Positions 25,646 to 38,499 of a stretch of DNA of 64,000 nucleotides are shown here, in pieces. The DNA comes from Bombus terrestris (lineage: Eukaryota > Arthropoda > Insecta > Hymenoptera > Apidae). The notes below the pieces were generated by a model. The model saw nothing but the letters and a program-made list of their open reading frames with translations, searched no databases and had not been told where the DNA came from. A program made the position numbers and the translations under genes. The number at the start of each line of letters is the position of its first letter. Position 1 is the stretch's first letter. The stretch covers positions 2,728,001 to 2,792,000 of the forward strand of contig NC_063286.1 in the NCBI RefSeq assembly GCF_910591885.1, written 5' to 3'.

Positions 25646-28600
25646 GCTGGCTTTGCTCGGTGCTCACGCTGCTTTCGATCTAATCTGCGGCGCAAGACGT
25701 TGTTATGAGTAATGGCGCGGCATTAACGATACCAGCGTATCCTGTAATTCGTGAAACGCGCGCCATTTATTGCCGCGTCCGTCGAATTAAATCCTTTCGT
25801 CGATTCTAAACCAGGCGTTTTAATAATGAACCCGAGTACGTGCAACGATCCTTCTATCTTCCTCTTTCTCCGCGTGGTATCGTGTAACCTCGCCAAGGTC
25901 CCGTACTTTTCTCCTTCGAAAGATCGATCAGAAGGAAGGAAAATTACCCTGTTCGATGGCTGTACTTCGTTCGATCACCGTCCAAGAAGATCGTTCTTCG
26001 CCGAGTAATCGGTTGTTCTTTGAAGATTGCATTGATCGCGAGTCGTAGAGACGTGCCTGGAGACGGCGAGGCGGAAGGACGCTGGTCGACGAAAGGCTAC
26101 AATTTTGAATTTACTTAGAAAACAGGATTCCGTATTGGCGTCCACGTGAGCCGAACGACGAGAGTAAGGGGCTCGGCTATTTGCACCGTTTGGATTTCAC
26201 GCGTAATCACCGTACCGGCGCTGCTGTTAAGATAGACGATGCGACCTCGCGGCGTGCGTATCCTCGAAGCCAGGTTTCGAATCGGCGGAAAAAGCGAAGC
26301 AGCTGGCGCGCCAGCAATCTCGCTGCTGCAGATGTACGACGCGACCATAAGTTTGGCCTGCGCGTGCTAATCCTGTCGCATTTCTCTCGAGCACGAGCGT
26401 CTCTGGCCATTTTATGATTACATGACACTTAAGATCACATGCCGCGGTGCAGCGAGTATTTTACGCAACTTGAAAGTACGTCCACTGATTTTGGATTTGC
26501 TTCTCAGAACGTTTCTAGCTGCGGCCTGAATTCCGCTACCGAACCTCTCTTCCATTTGCCCTGTTGCGCCGAGATCTTACAAAGTTAAGCATCTCCGGTG
26601 TTCCGCGTAACGCGTCTAATTTACGACGCCTCGCCTCGCTCTTGATATCCATGGTAAAGGCTAACTTGCGCCGAACGGTGTTTGAGTTAGCAACTTAAAT
26701 AGTTGGCGAGTAAACCGTAGAACGTTTCAAAGATCGGAGTTGCACGTTGCCAAAGGCGGTGCACGGATGAAAAGAATCTTCGATCGTTTGCCGTTTCGCT
26801 GAAAACTGCCATCGACGAGTACGAGACTTTCGCTCGTTCGTCGATATTGCCGGCAATTTCTCACTTTGAATTATATTCCCCGTATATCTGATGGCGAAAT
26901 GATCTCCGGCGAATCGAGACGATAGCGGCGGGGACACGCGGGATCGAGGTGGCATTTTCGTAGAGATGGTAGCGGATTCAAAGGCGGTCAGTGGCGCATT
27001 GTCGCTATGATTTATGCTGATTAAGACTGTGGTAGGGAACGTTATCGCCGACTTGTAAGTCATGGGCAGGTAGAGGGCGACTTGTGAGTTGCAAGGTGGC
27101 TGGGGCTACAAGCCGCGGCAACGCGGTGTCACAGTGTCGTGCGCGGTAATTTAATGCGCACCAAGGTTTCTGCCGTATAACGCATTTATACAGGCTATGG
27201 CTGGATCCCTGTCGCCTCCCCTGGCTTTCCCGTGCTGTCGCTCCATCTCCCTTCGTTTCTCTCGCTTCGGAGACGCTACATCGTAAACGCGAGCGCGCGC
27301 GGCCATAGGTAGAAGGTTAGTACCTATAGGTATAATATAGGGAGTGTAGCGAAGCCCTATTCAAAGCGGATGATTCAGTGGCCGCTGCTGCGTCCGGATA
27401 AGATCTCGTTGCGCACCGCCTCGTTCATCTTAACCGCGAGTCTGGCCAACCTGTAACTACGTAACCGTCCCACTCGCCGATCCCTCTTTCCGTGTCCATC
27501 TCCCGCGTCGAGGAATCGCGCGAACGAGTTTTACGCTGTCGCGATATTCTTTGGCCGGAATTGCCAGACTTTTTCCTTTTTTTTAGTCAGCGCAACTTCG
27601 TTCGTTCGGATAAAGAGGACAAAGGGAACGCGAAGACGTTGGATTCGCTGGAAAGCTACCGCACGGATCAAGAGATATAAAGAACGAAAGGGAGAAGGGT
27701 GGTGGTATTTCGACTATTTTCACGGGTTACACCTGGCTAGGTTAAAAGTTTCATTTTCATAAGGCTTCCTTTTGCTTCCTGATTCCCCATTTGCATAGAA
27801 CATTCCGCAGCAAGCAGCGCGTCTATATCGGTCCAGCGGTAGATCGTAGATCGCCTTGCCGCGATATATCACGTCGAAAATCCCAAAGGTTACCTACTTC
27901 CATTCTACGATCGTGGCTGCTACGCTGAACCCGTCCGGACGCCACCAGATCCCCGAAAAGCCTCGGCCGAACGTGTTCTATCTGGCGAAAAAAGAGCAAT
28001 CGTACGGCTGTCTCGAAGCGACCGCCGTGTTCTCTCTGCTGTTCGGTGGTTTGGCGCCGTGGCTGGTTGGTGCGCCGGTGAAAATCGGGAAAAACGAGGC
28101 TGCGCCAGCGGAAACGCGGCACCGACGAGCCGCAGACTAATCGGTCGCCGCGCACACCCGATTCCCCTGCATTTTCCAGCACGCCAGAAAAGTTGCCGGT
28201 CCAGGAACAGTTTTGGCAGCCGGCTAGCACATCGTGGCGGCACGCGGTGCCCGGATATCGCGAATGGTGTGCTCCTTAGAAAGAGACAGAACGATAGAAC
28301 CAGTTCCCTCCAACTTTCCATGATTTATGCGAGTTCATTATTATTTTCATGCGACGGGATGATCACGCCCCTTAGCCTAGTCTCGCTACTCGCGAGAATC
28401 CACAAATACCAGCACGAGACCCCGTCCAACGAATAATGGAGTTCTACTTCCTTTTTTCCGCCACCTGCTCGTCCATTCTCGGTTATTAATGGGAGTTACG
28501 GAAGGAAAAGAGTTGGCGGCATCTTTTATCGATCGACGTCGGTGCACGCTCGTCAGGATGGGCCAACGTGACGCTACCACCGCCGGTGCATCGTCCCTAG

Positions 28601-31600
28601 CGTCCTCTCGCAACGTGCAATTGCCCGGCCGTTGCAAGTGAAACGAATCAAAAGTTACTGTTTAATTTATTCAAGCGGCCCGCAGGTTTTTCGACTCCGG
28701 CCATCATCCTCTCACCGGTCGGCTGATTTTTGCATGCATTTTTCATGCACCCAGCGTCCGACTCGCTGAGCTGCACGCCGCGCCATCATTTCGCTCCACC
28801 CCTTATTCCCACTATTACCCGGAATACGTAGGATCAGGCAGAATTTGCAGCTCGCGGGTCCCAAAATTTCTGCCTCGGCCAGTTAACGGGGTGGACCGTG
28901 CGGTAATTGAACGGCTGGAAGTCGCCGAGACTGATTTTTCGAGGGGAAACACCGTGCACAGCTCCTCGTTGGGAGAGCCGGCACCGGGCATTCGAGGACT
29001 TCGGTAATCATAGTTTCTTGCCGTTAAGCGTGATGGCGTCTTGGTCGTCGAAACCGGCTCTCCCCACCGTCTTTCCGTTTGCCGTGGTACACTTGCTGGT
29101 GGGGGGCCCCCCGTCGGGGCCCGTCGAACTTGGAGTAGCCGAAGAAGCACGCTCAGGGTCCCAGCGCTCTCTACGCCCCCTCCGTTCGTTCCGCGTACAG
29201 CCAGTTTCGTAATCCGTGTTTCCTTGCGAATTATCGAATAATCCAATTCCGTCCTACCGTTTACCTTTCTCTTCTCGCCGGGCCTAGAGAAACAACAGAT
29301 TCGTACAGGCTAAGTCAGGGAACGTAACCGGTCGATCGGCATCTTCTCATCTGCATCTTTCTGTCCCTGTTATTATTAGCACGGAATGAGCCATAAGCGG
29401 TTCGCCGAATCTTAGAAATGATGGGAAATGCAGCGCGTCTGGACAACGGCCAGCCGGGCAAAGTTTGACGACGTGCATCGACGATCGGTGAAGTTCGCTA
29501 CTCCTTCGGCTAACCAAGCGACCCTGGTTGACTGGAGATCGCGGTGAACGGAAAAAAGATGTCGTGCAACGATGTAATCGACGGGGGCAGGAATAGGCGA
29601 TTTACATTCGACGATTCACCGTTGCAAGCCACGGGCTTGACGAAACGAACGGCCATCCACGTCGACCACTTGCAAATTATCGAATCATCTAGTCCGGTAC
29701 TTGTTAACTGGTACAAGTTAAGTCATTACTGCGGAATGCAGTCGTGCAGCAACATGCATTATACATTTATCCGACCCTATTGTAAGTCTACGACGCGCTA
29801 CCGTGCAACTAGCCGGTATGCTCCTCGTGGCCTGTCCGATCATCCATCGATACGGTTCCAACCCTTTTGAAAATTATCTGGTGCCAGGGGTTTGTGCCTC
29901 GTTAACTTACGCTCCAGCTGATCGTCTCTACCCTCGGACGCTCCATTGTTTCCTGACAGTTCTTCTTCTTCGCCGTTCGGCATTCGCATAATTCATAAGA
30001 ACGTCCATGACGATAGGATACATGGGATCGGATATTTCGTCACAATTCGGACGGCAGTGTTTTGTTATCGTATTAAAATTCAGACAACGAACAATTAGGA
30101 TAAGAAGGAAGCAAAAAGACCAGCTACGAAGACAGCTTCCTTCTCGTCCGTCGTTCTTATCTCGAGGATCGAACGGACAATTCTGCGAAGGGGAAACTCT
30201 CGCGTCAAATCTGATCTATTCGAACGAATCGACTAACGAGGCAGATCGCAGAGATGCGCGAAAACGTGGAGAAAAACGGCTGCGGCGTGGCAAGTCGAAT
30301 CGTTCTTTGTGAGGCAGAAAGTGCGCGCGTGCACTGCGCTCCCTCCTCGTCCCTCTCGCACTCTTTCTCCTTCTCTGTGTGTTCGTCCGTCTGTGCTCGA
30401 GGTCTGTGCCCATAGAGTTGGAAATAAGGCGGCAATAAAGCATATGTAAAATATATTCTGGAATTCCTTTTAGGACGCAGATATATGGGTGGTTGGTGGG
30501 TCGGTTGCCCGCTGGTAACCGCGTCCCCCTTGCACGTCCAACGAGGGATATACACGCGTGCTGGCCTTCGTATGCGTGTACCAACCGCGTGAGTTTATAG
30601 ATGCGAGCCGATGTAAGTAAGACAGACGATCCGTTTCGTTAGAGGGTGTCGCGGGGTTACCCACCTGTATCAAACTCTACCACCATCTTCCTCGCCGAGC
30701 CGAGTCCACCGTCTTTTTTCGTCTTCGCCGAGCTTCTTTCTTGTTTTTCCACGGCCGTTTATAGCCCGGCCCATTTGCATCGACCCTACAGATTACGAGC
30801 TGTACGTATGACGAACAACAGCCTAGTTTTTTCCTATCGATTGGATGAACGACGACGAACGCGGAGGGAAATCCTTCGTCGGATGGAACGACCCCTTTCA
30901 AGGGCTGTACTTTCTTCGCTCGCGACGTTTACGGAATTGCCGTTCACGTGACTCTGTTCCTCAATGCTTTCGGGACGACGTATATTTCTCGAGTATTTTC
31001 GGGATGTAAGTAATTGGAAATTCGTCTGGTAAGAACCAAGGGAACCGCGGATAGATTTTATGGCTACAAATCGTCGAAAGATACAGAGAGATGGTGCGTA
31101 CCTAAAATTTGAAGCTCGTGTCGCCCGTGGAATCGATCGTACGTTGTTTCCGTGATGCTTGGCGAGCGCGTTCCGAAAGATCAGCCGAGATGATCTGGAA
31201 AATGGGAATTGCAGCCTTCTTAGAAACCAGTGATCTCCGAAATTGTGGAGTCGAAGGGAAAGCTGTAGAAACGTTATCGGTTTATCGCGAAAAAGAGACG
31301 GATGGAGGCCGAAAGCGAGCGAGAGAGAGGTGGAAATGTTGGACGGAAGAGAACAACAAGAAGGAAGAAGGAGACCGTGGTGGCATCGACTGCTCGGGCA
31401 ACAGAGATCAGGGGAGAAAGAAAGAGAAAGATATATGGAGCCACGAGGTGTCGCCTTACAACCGGCTCAGTTCGCTTACCTACGAAGCCTCTTTTGCATG
31501 CCATCTCCTCCACCATCTTGACTCGCGTTCTTCCTTTTACGCTCCGTTCCTTGCAACGTCCTCCTTCTTCTTCCCTTTGGCTCCTTCGGTCGCTGGTCCG

Positions 31601-34600
31601 CCTGTTCGCTTGCTCGCGATGCACCGTTGCATTCGGTCTTTGCATAATTATTACAGTTACCGCGAGTAGCAGCTGGCTTGTAGAAGAGTCACCTTGTCTC
31701 TGTAGCCTCTGCCACTACCCGGTAGACGTTGTCTTCTACTACTCGGGCTACTCGCGAGAGACGGACACGTCTGCCATTCGACACGCGTTAATTCAATTTC
31801 CACGGGATACTCGCGCGGTCTCGTCTTCCTGATTTTATACTACGATTTCACGAGTTTATGTTAATAACAAAAGCCGGACAACGGTTTTAACATCACGGAC
31901 GGATAGCTCATGGAACGCGTAAAACGTCCATTCAGCTTCCTCCCGAGATGCCTCGTTCAAAGTGTCATGGTTTCGGTGAAGCTTGCGAGGCAAGAAAGGT
32001 GGCGTTATTAGATTAATAAAATCTAATAAAAGTAGCCTAGAACCGGTGGTCGTTATTTTCGATGGCGTTGCGTCGCCTGCTCGTTGAAACGCAAAGTCCG
32101 AGGCGCAGCCGGTCGTTTCCTTCTCGCGTGCCTCGACCTCTGCGAGATATCATTCAACGCGACGCAGCAAATAATGCTGTACATTTAAATGAGCCGCCCC
32201 TCTCCGCGCCAATACCATAGCACGGAATAGTTAGTCTTGACTACTGATTGACGAACGAGGACGTGAGTTATGGGCGACCTTCGCGCGATTTCGTCAACGT
32301 ACCAGCCGGCGTATCCAGTCGGACTACTAATTGCGGCCCGGCTAATCGTTCTTACAGCATTATACTTGGCTGAACGTTGTACGTTCGAGCGAGCAAAACG
32401 ACGAACCGCATTCTCCAAGGAAGAGCGAGCATCGCGGAGGGCAAGTGTATCGCTAGAAAATTACAAAGGACGGACGGCAACGTAATTTCCAGCCGGTTGC
32501 AACGACCTGCGTGGTTCACGTGAAACCGTTCTCTCGTCCGAACGATCTCGAACGCGATGTACGCGTTCACGCCCATCGTTTTTCAACGAATTACTACATC
32601 GATGTCGGGACAGATACGAGGCACCGAGTTACACGGCAACGACGAAACATGCCAGGTAATCACGGGGACAAGTAAATATCGTACGAGGCACTAGAGGAGA
32701 ATCAGCAGACTCGGACGAACTCCTTTATCCCGTCAGTTCGCCGTTGGATGGCGGCGTTTCGCGCGTGGGAGCAAAGTCGCCACCTTGCCCGCGGCGCGGC
32801 ACCACGCTTATTCAAAAGTGGCTGCACGTAAAGCCGATATCTTATTCTCGAATGCTCCATTCGTTCTTCTTATGGTATATCCTGCTGGCTGCCGGCGACA
32901 TTCTTGTCCGCGTCGCGTAACTTCTCCCGGCCACCTTGCCTCCCACCCCCCGCCTCCTCCTCCTCCTTTTCCGTATCCTGCTGCACCGTTTCGACCGATC
33001 GCGATTGCGCCGCGGTAACGACGAGTTTACCTCGATAGGCTAGAACGTACGCCGAGAACCACGCGGAATAACGATCCCCCTTTCAGCCGTGGGAGCCTCT
33101 CGCTCGGCACGAACGTCGTCGTTCCATGCCCCGTTCTCGATATCCGACAGATTCGCCGATCTTCCCTGACGACTGCTCGCTTCCGAGTCTCGTTAAACCA
33201 CGCGAGTTCTTTCGCCTGTCGATGGCCGATCGCGCGAACAAGCATCTTTTTCATTCGAAGATTACGTATATTTACGTTTATTACGTAAGCAAATATGAGA
33301 AATTATAAGGGAGGAAGAGATATATTACGCTTGTCGGGCCGAATCCATTTTATCTTATTTTCTTCCTACGTAATGGCCTATGGGATAAAGAGAATACCCG
33401 TCCAAGGCGAAAGAGATATAAATCTTTGAGAAGAGCGTCGATGATCGGTAGGAAAAAGCGTGGTACGAGCACGTACAGAGTCGTACACGTTCCGGGTGTC
33501 GCTTATTTCCGAGCGGGCACCCCCAGTTTATTCACGTTACAAGGGTTTACCAGGCGCGTATTTACGATCCCGGAGGCTTCCGTCGTCGCGGCATAGTGAA
33601 AAGCGATCTCCGCCGCTCTTTCTACCGGCTGGAAAGAGAGACAACAAGAGCTCCGCGTCGCGGTGCTGTTCGTTAGCCTGTCTTGTACATAACTTATTAA
33701 TTACAGTTGACTAATGCTCTCCAGCTGTGGCACAGCGAGCACCGTACGCTCTGCTTGCCACCGGCGTCGCTCTTCCTCCCTTCTTTCCTGGCCGTGGCGC
33801 GCACCACCGGCGGTCCTGCCACTTTCCGCCGGCATTTTCTCGGCAGCCCCTAGCCGAGGGCGAAAGAGAGCTGCAAGAATAGGAATGGGCGAGACGAGAA
33901 ACGGGAGAGGAAAGGTCGGCGTGACGAGAAAGACGGTACAAGGTAGGACGAAGCGAGGCGAGCGGCAGGAAAAGGGACGCATGGAAGGCCGATGGGGCGA
34001 AGAAGAAGAAGGTGGGACAGAAGAGAGTACAGCGCGAGGGACGCTAGGCAGTAACTCACGCCCCCGAGAGGATTACCTACCTTGGCAAGCCTCCGGAGGA
34101 GGGTGTACCCCACGTTGAGCTACGATCTTGCTGCGTAGCTACGCGTTTCTCATACAGAGTGTCTGCGGGACTCTCGTGCCTCGCAAACAGAGTTCGTTGC
34201 GGCCGTGAACGTTCGCGTTTCGGGAGGGACGCGGACACACCGGAAGCGCGACAACTTACGACACGAACGCGAGCAAAGCCGACACAACGTGTCCGTTTCT
34301 CCGAACCAAGCTAACTGACCTTCCCGTGTCTCGTGTTCCCAACAACCGGACAGCGAAAGGTCCTCTAATTACGTTCACGATTTATGCGGCCAACTTGCCC
34401 TCCATTTGGCCGGCAAGAATTCCCGGATGGTGGAACGCCGCGCCTGATGTTTCCAAGTTACACGAACTTGCGAAACGACCCAGACTTAGCAGTCTAGACC
34501 GTCCTTACAGGTCGCGGACAAAAGTCGCTGGCTGATATAGAGGGACGAGCGTAATTGGTATTGCATCACCGTTCGTCGCTGGTGATTTACGCAGGGGCAA

Positions 34601-36924
34601 ATTGTCGCGTTTAAATTCAGCTCCGTCGTTGTGCTGGTCGAACGCGTAGGCAGCAAAAAGCAGCGAGAGCTTCGATCGATGTTAGCTCGTGAGATTCGTC
34701 GGTAAGAAGAAGGTGGCTGGGTAGAAGGGTGGCCAGCCTATGGGAGAAATTTCTGCCGAGCATGGGGAACTTGGCGGAAATCCTTCATGCTGCCAGCCAA
34801 TTCACTTACTTTGATTTGATCGACCCCGCGTATGATCCGCCTTTGGCGTACACGATCTTCGCGAGAGGGAAACGAGAAGGGTGGCGCTTGGCAGCTCGTG
34901 TTTTGCCATGGGTGCACAGTTATACTGGCGTATTCCGGCTAGCAATCAACGTATTGCTCGTTCTTATTACAGTTGGCAACATCCAAAGTCTCTCCCTTTC
35001 CGTCTCCCTGTTTATGCTTGGCCATGTCGAAACTTGCTTCCAATCGAGGGAATCCCTAACCCCATTACCGGCGGCTCTAAACGAGCCGTGAGGATACCAC
35101 GGGATTAGTTTCGCCAAATTCTCCATGCTCGTTCGGATTTTCTCTCTATCGTTTTTACTTAGGGTGATCGGGCGAATCAATCGTTTTCCACGTGAAACAA
35201 CAGCTCCAGGCTACCATTTTTCTTGAACGTTGTAGAAGGCCTTCGGTTAGAGGCTTCTACCTAAGGGGCAAGGGAATTTCCAACGATATACATGGAAAGG
35301 TTTTTTTCTTCTAGAAAAGCGTGAGTTACGATGGAAATATTTTCACTCGGTCTAAGCGTGCTACTCTTCTCGGGATCGTTCCTCCTCTCCAAATACAGGC
35401 TACCCCTCTGGCCCCGGTCGGCATCCAGCGAGACTTTCCTTCTCGTTGCCCGGATGAAACACGTTTCACGGTCTCAGCATAAAATTTATCCATCCCCTTG
35501 GTTAAACAGCCACGCACGCCTCTTCTTACTTTTCCGAGAGCGTGGCAGCCTTGGAATTTTTCCTCCCCAATTTCGTTTCGCCTACGACATCCCACGGGGC
35601 GTGCGTAAGTTGGGGCGAGGAAGTGTACGATGGCTGACCGAGTTCGAGGGAACAGACGAGTCGTACGAGACTCGATCACGGCCACCGAAAACCAGACGAG
35701 AACGTTCGACCATTTGCTGTATATCTCTCTATCGCTTCGTACCATTTCCTCATCCTTGAGAGCACAACGAATCGCCGGATGTTTGCAAGAAGAAAGTCTA
35801 ATTGCATTCGTAGCGATACGTCGAAGGAAATAAATAGAACGGAGTGGAAAGAGGCGAGCGGAAGATACAGAGGGGAGAAGGAGTTTTACAGGAAAAGCGA
35901 TCGATAGAAAATTAAAAAAGCCTGAGCGAGGGAGGGCGACGCGAGGGCTGAGACGGAGAAACGCGCGGTAAAAGAGAAGGCGGTAGAGCTTGTCACATTT
36001 TCTACTTTGCGGAGACGTACGAGGCTGGCTTAATTGGTCGAGGCCCTGCTTTTATTTATAAGTTCGAGCCAGTCTATCGACTGAGAACCCCTCCTGCTTG
36101 CGCTGAGGAACAGCGCGAGCCAAGGGGACCATATAACACCGGCACGTCGTACGTAGCGATGTTCTTCGGGGGTGGAAAGGAGACACTGGTAACACGCTGG
36201 AAGAGGCGCGGGGTCCGCGTGACAAATAACCCTTATAAACGGTTAGCCATAACTCTGTGGCCCTCCGCGAGCCCTGCTTGACAAGCTGAAATGAAAATCA
36301 TGGGGATGTTGCGCCGCTGCGAGAGCTCGTGGAGGGAGAGTAGCGCGTGAACAGAGGCGGCGGCGACGGCGGCTAGGGGCGCACGTCCAAGCACTTGATT
36401 ACGTTGCGATAATATACATGATGCCGATATGAACTCTGCCGCGGCCTGTTGTTGCTCGTCTGCGCGCGATATTGTATAATGGCCAACTGGAAATGTTCCA
36501 GTGCGCGGTGGCGGCTGTTCGACGTGGCTCTCGCGCGCGCCTCGCTCGTAGATAATAGATCGGCACAGATACGATTGTAAATATCACGCGTTTATTACTC
36601 GCCTCGTTTCCAATTGTTCGTTTGCTGGGAAAAGTGTGCGTACCAAGCGGTGACTGGTCGATACCTATCGAAGGACGAGCCGTTTTGCGCGCCAATCTCG
36701 TTCGAATTTTGAAATTTGTTCCATCCGCCGGAAGCCATCCGTACGCCTCCCTGTCCGGTTTAATCGGCGAAAAATTCCGCTCGGAGACTCGACGAATGAA
36801 ATTCCTTCGCGTATCCTCGCGACTCGGCCAATTGGCGGCAATTAGGTTATTAATTTCACCACGGGACTCGATATCGCCACGTCACCTATCTTCCGGGGAC
36901 CAGCCGTGGGACGCGTGCAGCCGG
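25646..36924. other. Intronic stretch, no gene recognised
   Basis: Mostly CpG-rich unique sequence. A polypyrimidine tract and acceptor-like TTTTTTTTAG at about 27577-27586 has no evident matching exon. GGGGGGCCCCCC at 29101-29112 is a perfect palindrome. A TTTATAAG at 36054-36061 lacks a well-placed initiator. Open frames of 100-190 codons (for example 31109-31669) show no known domains and overlap others on both strands. I see no exon or RNA gene. Confidence 0.55.
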
Positions 36925-37050
36925 ATTAATTATTCATAACAATTAAACCCTTCGAGTGAAATTAATTTCTCGGTTTATCGCGTAATAACCGGCCGATACG
37001 CGGCAAAATGGCGAGTAGCGTTTAACCGAAATTAATTGTTCCGGCCGAAC
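36925..37050. promoter_or_regulatory. Candidate cis-regulatory module C near the terminal exon
   Basis: Repeated homeodomain cores (GGATTAATTATTC, CAATTAAAC, AAATTAATTTC, AAATTAATTG) and a PHO-type ATGGC lie about 1.1 kb upstream of the Ubx terminal exon. Several are the paired TTAATTA/ATTAATT type bound by Hox proteins. No biochemical support is available. Confidence 0.35.
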
Positions 37051-38082
37051 GAGTCGGCGGACTCCGGACGGCTCCAGGGGATGGCGAAAGGGAGTCGTCG
37101 AACGCAGGAAACCGTATTACACGGCCAAGTCCTTTATGTACTTCGATATAAAGCGTATGCGAACTGAGAGCAAAAGGTAGACCGGCTGCTTACGGGTGAG
37201 CGCCGGGGGTTGCTTTGGACCTGGCTGCTGGCAGAGGTGAAACGGGAGGGTTTTTACGAGGCAGTAACGGCCGATAAGGTGAGCTTGAGCCCCCACAGAC
37301 GGGTTTATTCCGCTAGGTACTGTACCCAAGCGGCTGTTCGACAGTCTACCTATCCCGCTGTCCTACGCTCTCTTACTTTCTCTCGGTGGTTTGCTGTGAC
37401 TTTGCCACGCTCTATCTGAAACCGTTTACGCGCCCCTTTTTCTCCTTTTTGTCCGCAACTCGTTCTTTTTAAACTGCCGCTTAGAAGTTATCCCGGTGTC
37501 TCGGCGTTATCGAGGATGTTGCCGGGATTTTCCCGGCATCTTCCAACTCGTTCAACGTCTTCCGCCTCTCGAGTGCCGATATTCGTAGCTACGCGGTCCC
37601 AGGGATGAAGGTCGGATTAGAAGATCTCGCGATTCGTTTGAAATTGTAACGAGGCGAAAAACTTGGTACGTGGAAGACTTGATTCAACGATAGGCTAACT
37701 TAGCGCTAACACGTTAGGCGAGGTGAGAATAGTCGAAGATTGCTGTTACCTTCGCTTAGGACTATCGTCTACGAGGATACGCATGAACGGTGTTGCAAAC
37801 GTTCTCTACTATTCAACAACGTTCGCTTGCAATCGTTCAGCCGGTCGTGAACAACGTTCGACTATCTCATCTGGCGATGACAAGAACGTTGGCAGTTGGC
37901 TAGAAGCTTGAAGAAAGCTAGAGGAGAAGCAGGCGAACGTTGGTGACGTGCGTAAACGTATTATTCGGATGGAAGAGCCGGCTTCCCATCGGGATCGCCG
38001 AAACGAAGTAGACGGAAAGACACGCGATCTTTGCCTCTAGAGAGCTCGTTTGAACGTTCGGCTATGGTTTTGTTGGTTGCAG
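37051..38082 (+). other. End of Ubx intron
   Basis: Unique sequence leading into the terminal exon. The acceptor is the TTTTGTTGGTTGCAG at 38068-38082. Only a modest pyrimidine tract is present, so use of the site may depend on other signals. No further exon is seen here. Confidence 0.6.
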
Positions 38083-38399
38083 GAGCGAACGGAATGCGCA
38101 GGCGCGGCCGACAGACCTACACGCGCTACCAGACGCTCGAGCTGGAGAAGGAATTCCACACGAACCACTACCTCACCAGGCGGAGGCGGATCGAGATGGC
38201 ACACTCGCTCTGCCTGACGGAACGGCAGATCAAGATCTGGTTCCAGAATCGGCGGATGAAGCTGAAGAAGGAGATACAGGCGATCAAGGAGCTGAACGAA
38301 CAGGAGAAGCAGGCGCAGGCGCAGAAGGCAGCGGCAGCAGCGGCCGCGGCTGCGCATCAGCAGCAAGCGGCCGGTGGGGGACCGGAGGGGGCCAACTAG
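38083..38399 (+). CDS. Ubx: Ultrabithorax (Ubx), terminal coding exon with homeodomain
   Basis: This exon encodes the DNA-binding part of Ubx, the Hox transcription factor that sets posterior thoracic and anterior abdominal identity in insects and acts in the nucleus with Exd/Hth. The exon opens after the acceptor TTGTTGGTTGCAG in phase 1 (G|GA, Gly) and reads GANGM before the homeodomain. The 60-residue homeodomain lies at 38097-38276. It has the arm RRRGRQ, the recognition helix RQIKIWFQNRRMKLKK, and Gln50 and Asn51. The Ubx-specific QAIKELNEQEKQ (UbdA peptide) follows directly and excludes abd-A and Antp. The tail is QAQAQ, Lys, nine Ala, HQQQ and then GGGPEGAN before TAG. It has no Ser or Thr after the homeodomain, as in hexapod Ubx with its Gln/Ala repression domain. 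Homeodomain residue 37 is Ser where Ala is usual. The N-terminal exon is outside the window. Identification is essentially certain. Confidence 0.97.
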
Positions 38400-38491
38400 G
38401 GGTACGCCCTGCACCGGAGCCCCCCTGACCACCCCACCACCAATCCACACCACCCTCTGCTAGCACCGCAATGTACACAGCTATATTAAAG
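38400..38491 (+). other. Ubx: Ubx proximal 3' UTR
   Basis: Ninety-two bases of C-rich sequence follow the TAG stop before a very strong 5' splice site. If cleavage instead occurs just downstream of the ATTAAA at 38485, the 3' UTR would be only about 110-130 nt long. The sequence after 38491 is T-rich and intron-like rather than UTR-like. Confidence 0.6.
38485..38490 (+). terminator. Possible proximal poly(A) signal ATTAAA
   Basis: ATTAAA, the commonest variant hexamer, is followed by a GT-rich stretch (GGTGAGTG) and then T-rich sequence, which would suit cleavage and polyadenylation. It overlaps the exonic side of the 5' splice site at 38491|38492, so U1 binding and 3' processing would compete. 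Confidence 0.35.
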
Positions 38492-38499
38492 GTGAGTGA
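38489..38499 (+). promoter_or_regulatory. Strong 5' splice site after the Ubx stop codon
   Basis: AAG|GTGAGTGA, with the junction at 38491|38492, matches the insect donor consensus at nearly every position. A pyrimidine-rich, intron-like stretch follows immediately. It implies an intron inside the Ubx 3' UTR. The best partner acceptor I can see in this window is at 60750. Confidence 0.5.

Larger units (their letters stand above)
1..38082 (+). other. Ubx: Ubx large intron (3' part)
   Basis: Everything upstream of the homeodomain exon in this window reads as intron. I find no YPWM motif, no Ubx N-terminus and no other recognisable exon on the + strand. The intron is therefore at least 38 kb, which agrees with the very large Ubx introns of other insects. 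It ends with a pyrimidine-containing acceptor, CAG at 38080-38082. In Drosophila this intron carries abx/bx-type enhancers and is removed in steps. The first point is inferred here from homeodomain-site clusters and the second from a recursive splice site at 5017/5018. The intron could be interrupted by unannotated non-coding transcripts. Confidence 0.8.

Noticed and set aside
27560..27590. Strong polypyrimidine/AG as an exon start
   Set aside because: No convincing donor or conserved frame follows. The similar tract at 47430-47456 was rejected for the same reason.
38037..38453. Antisense open frame of 138 codons over the Ubx exon
   Set aside because: Shadow of the GC-rich homeodomain and Ala-repeat codons.
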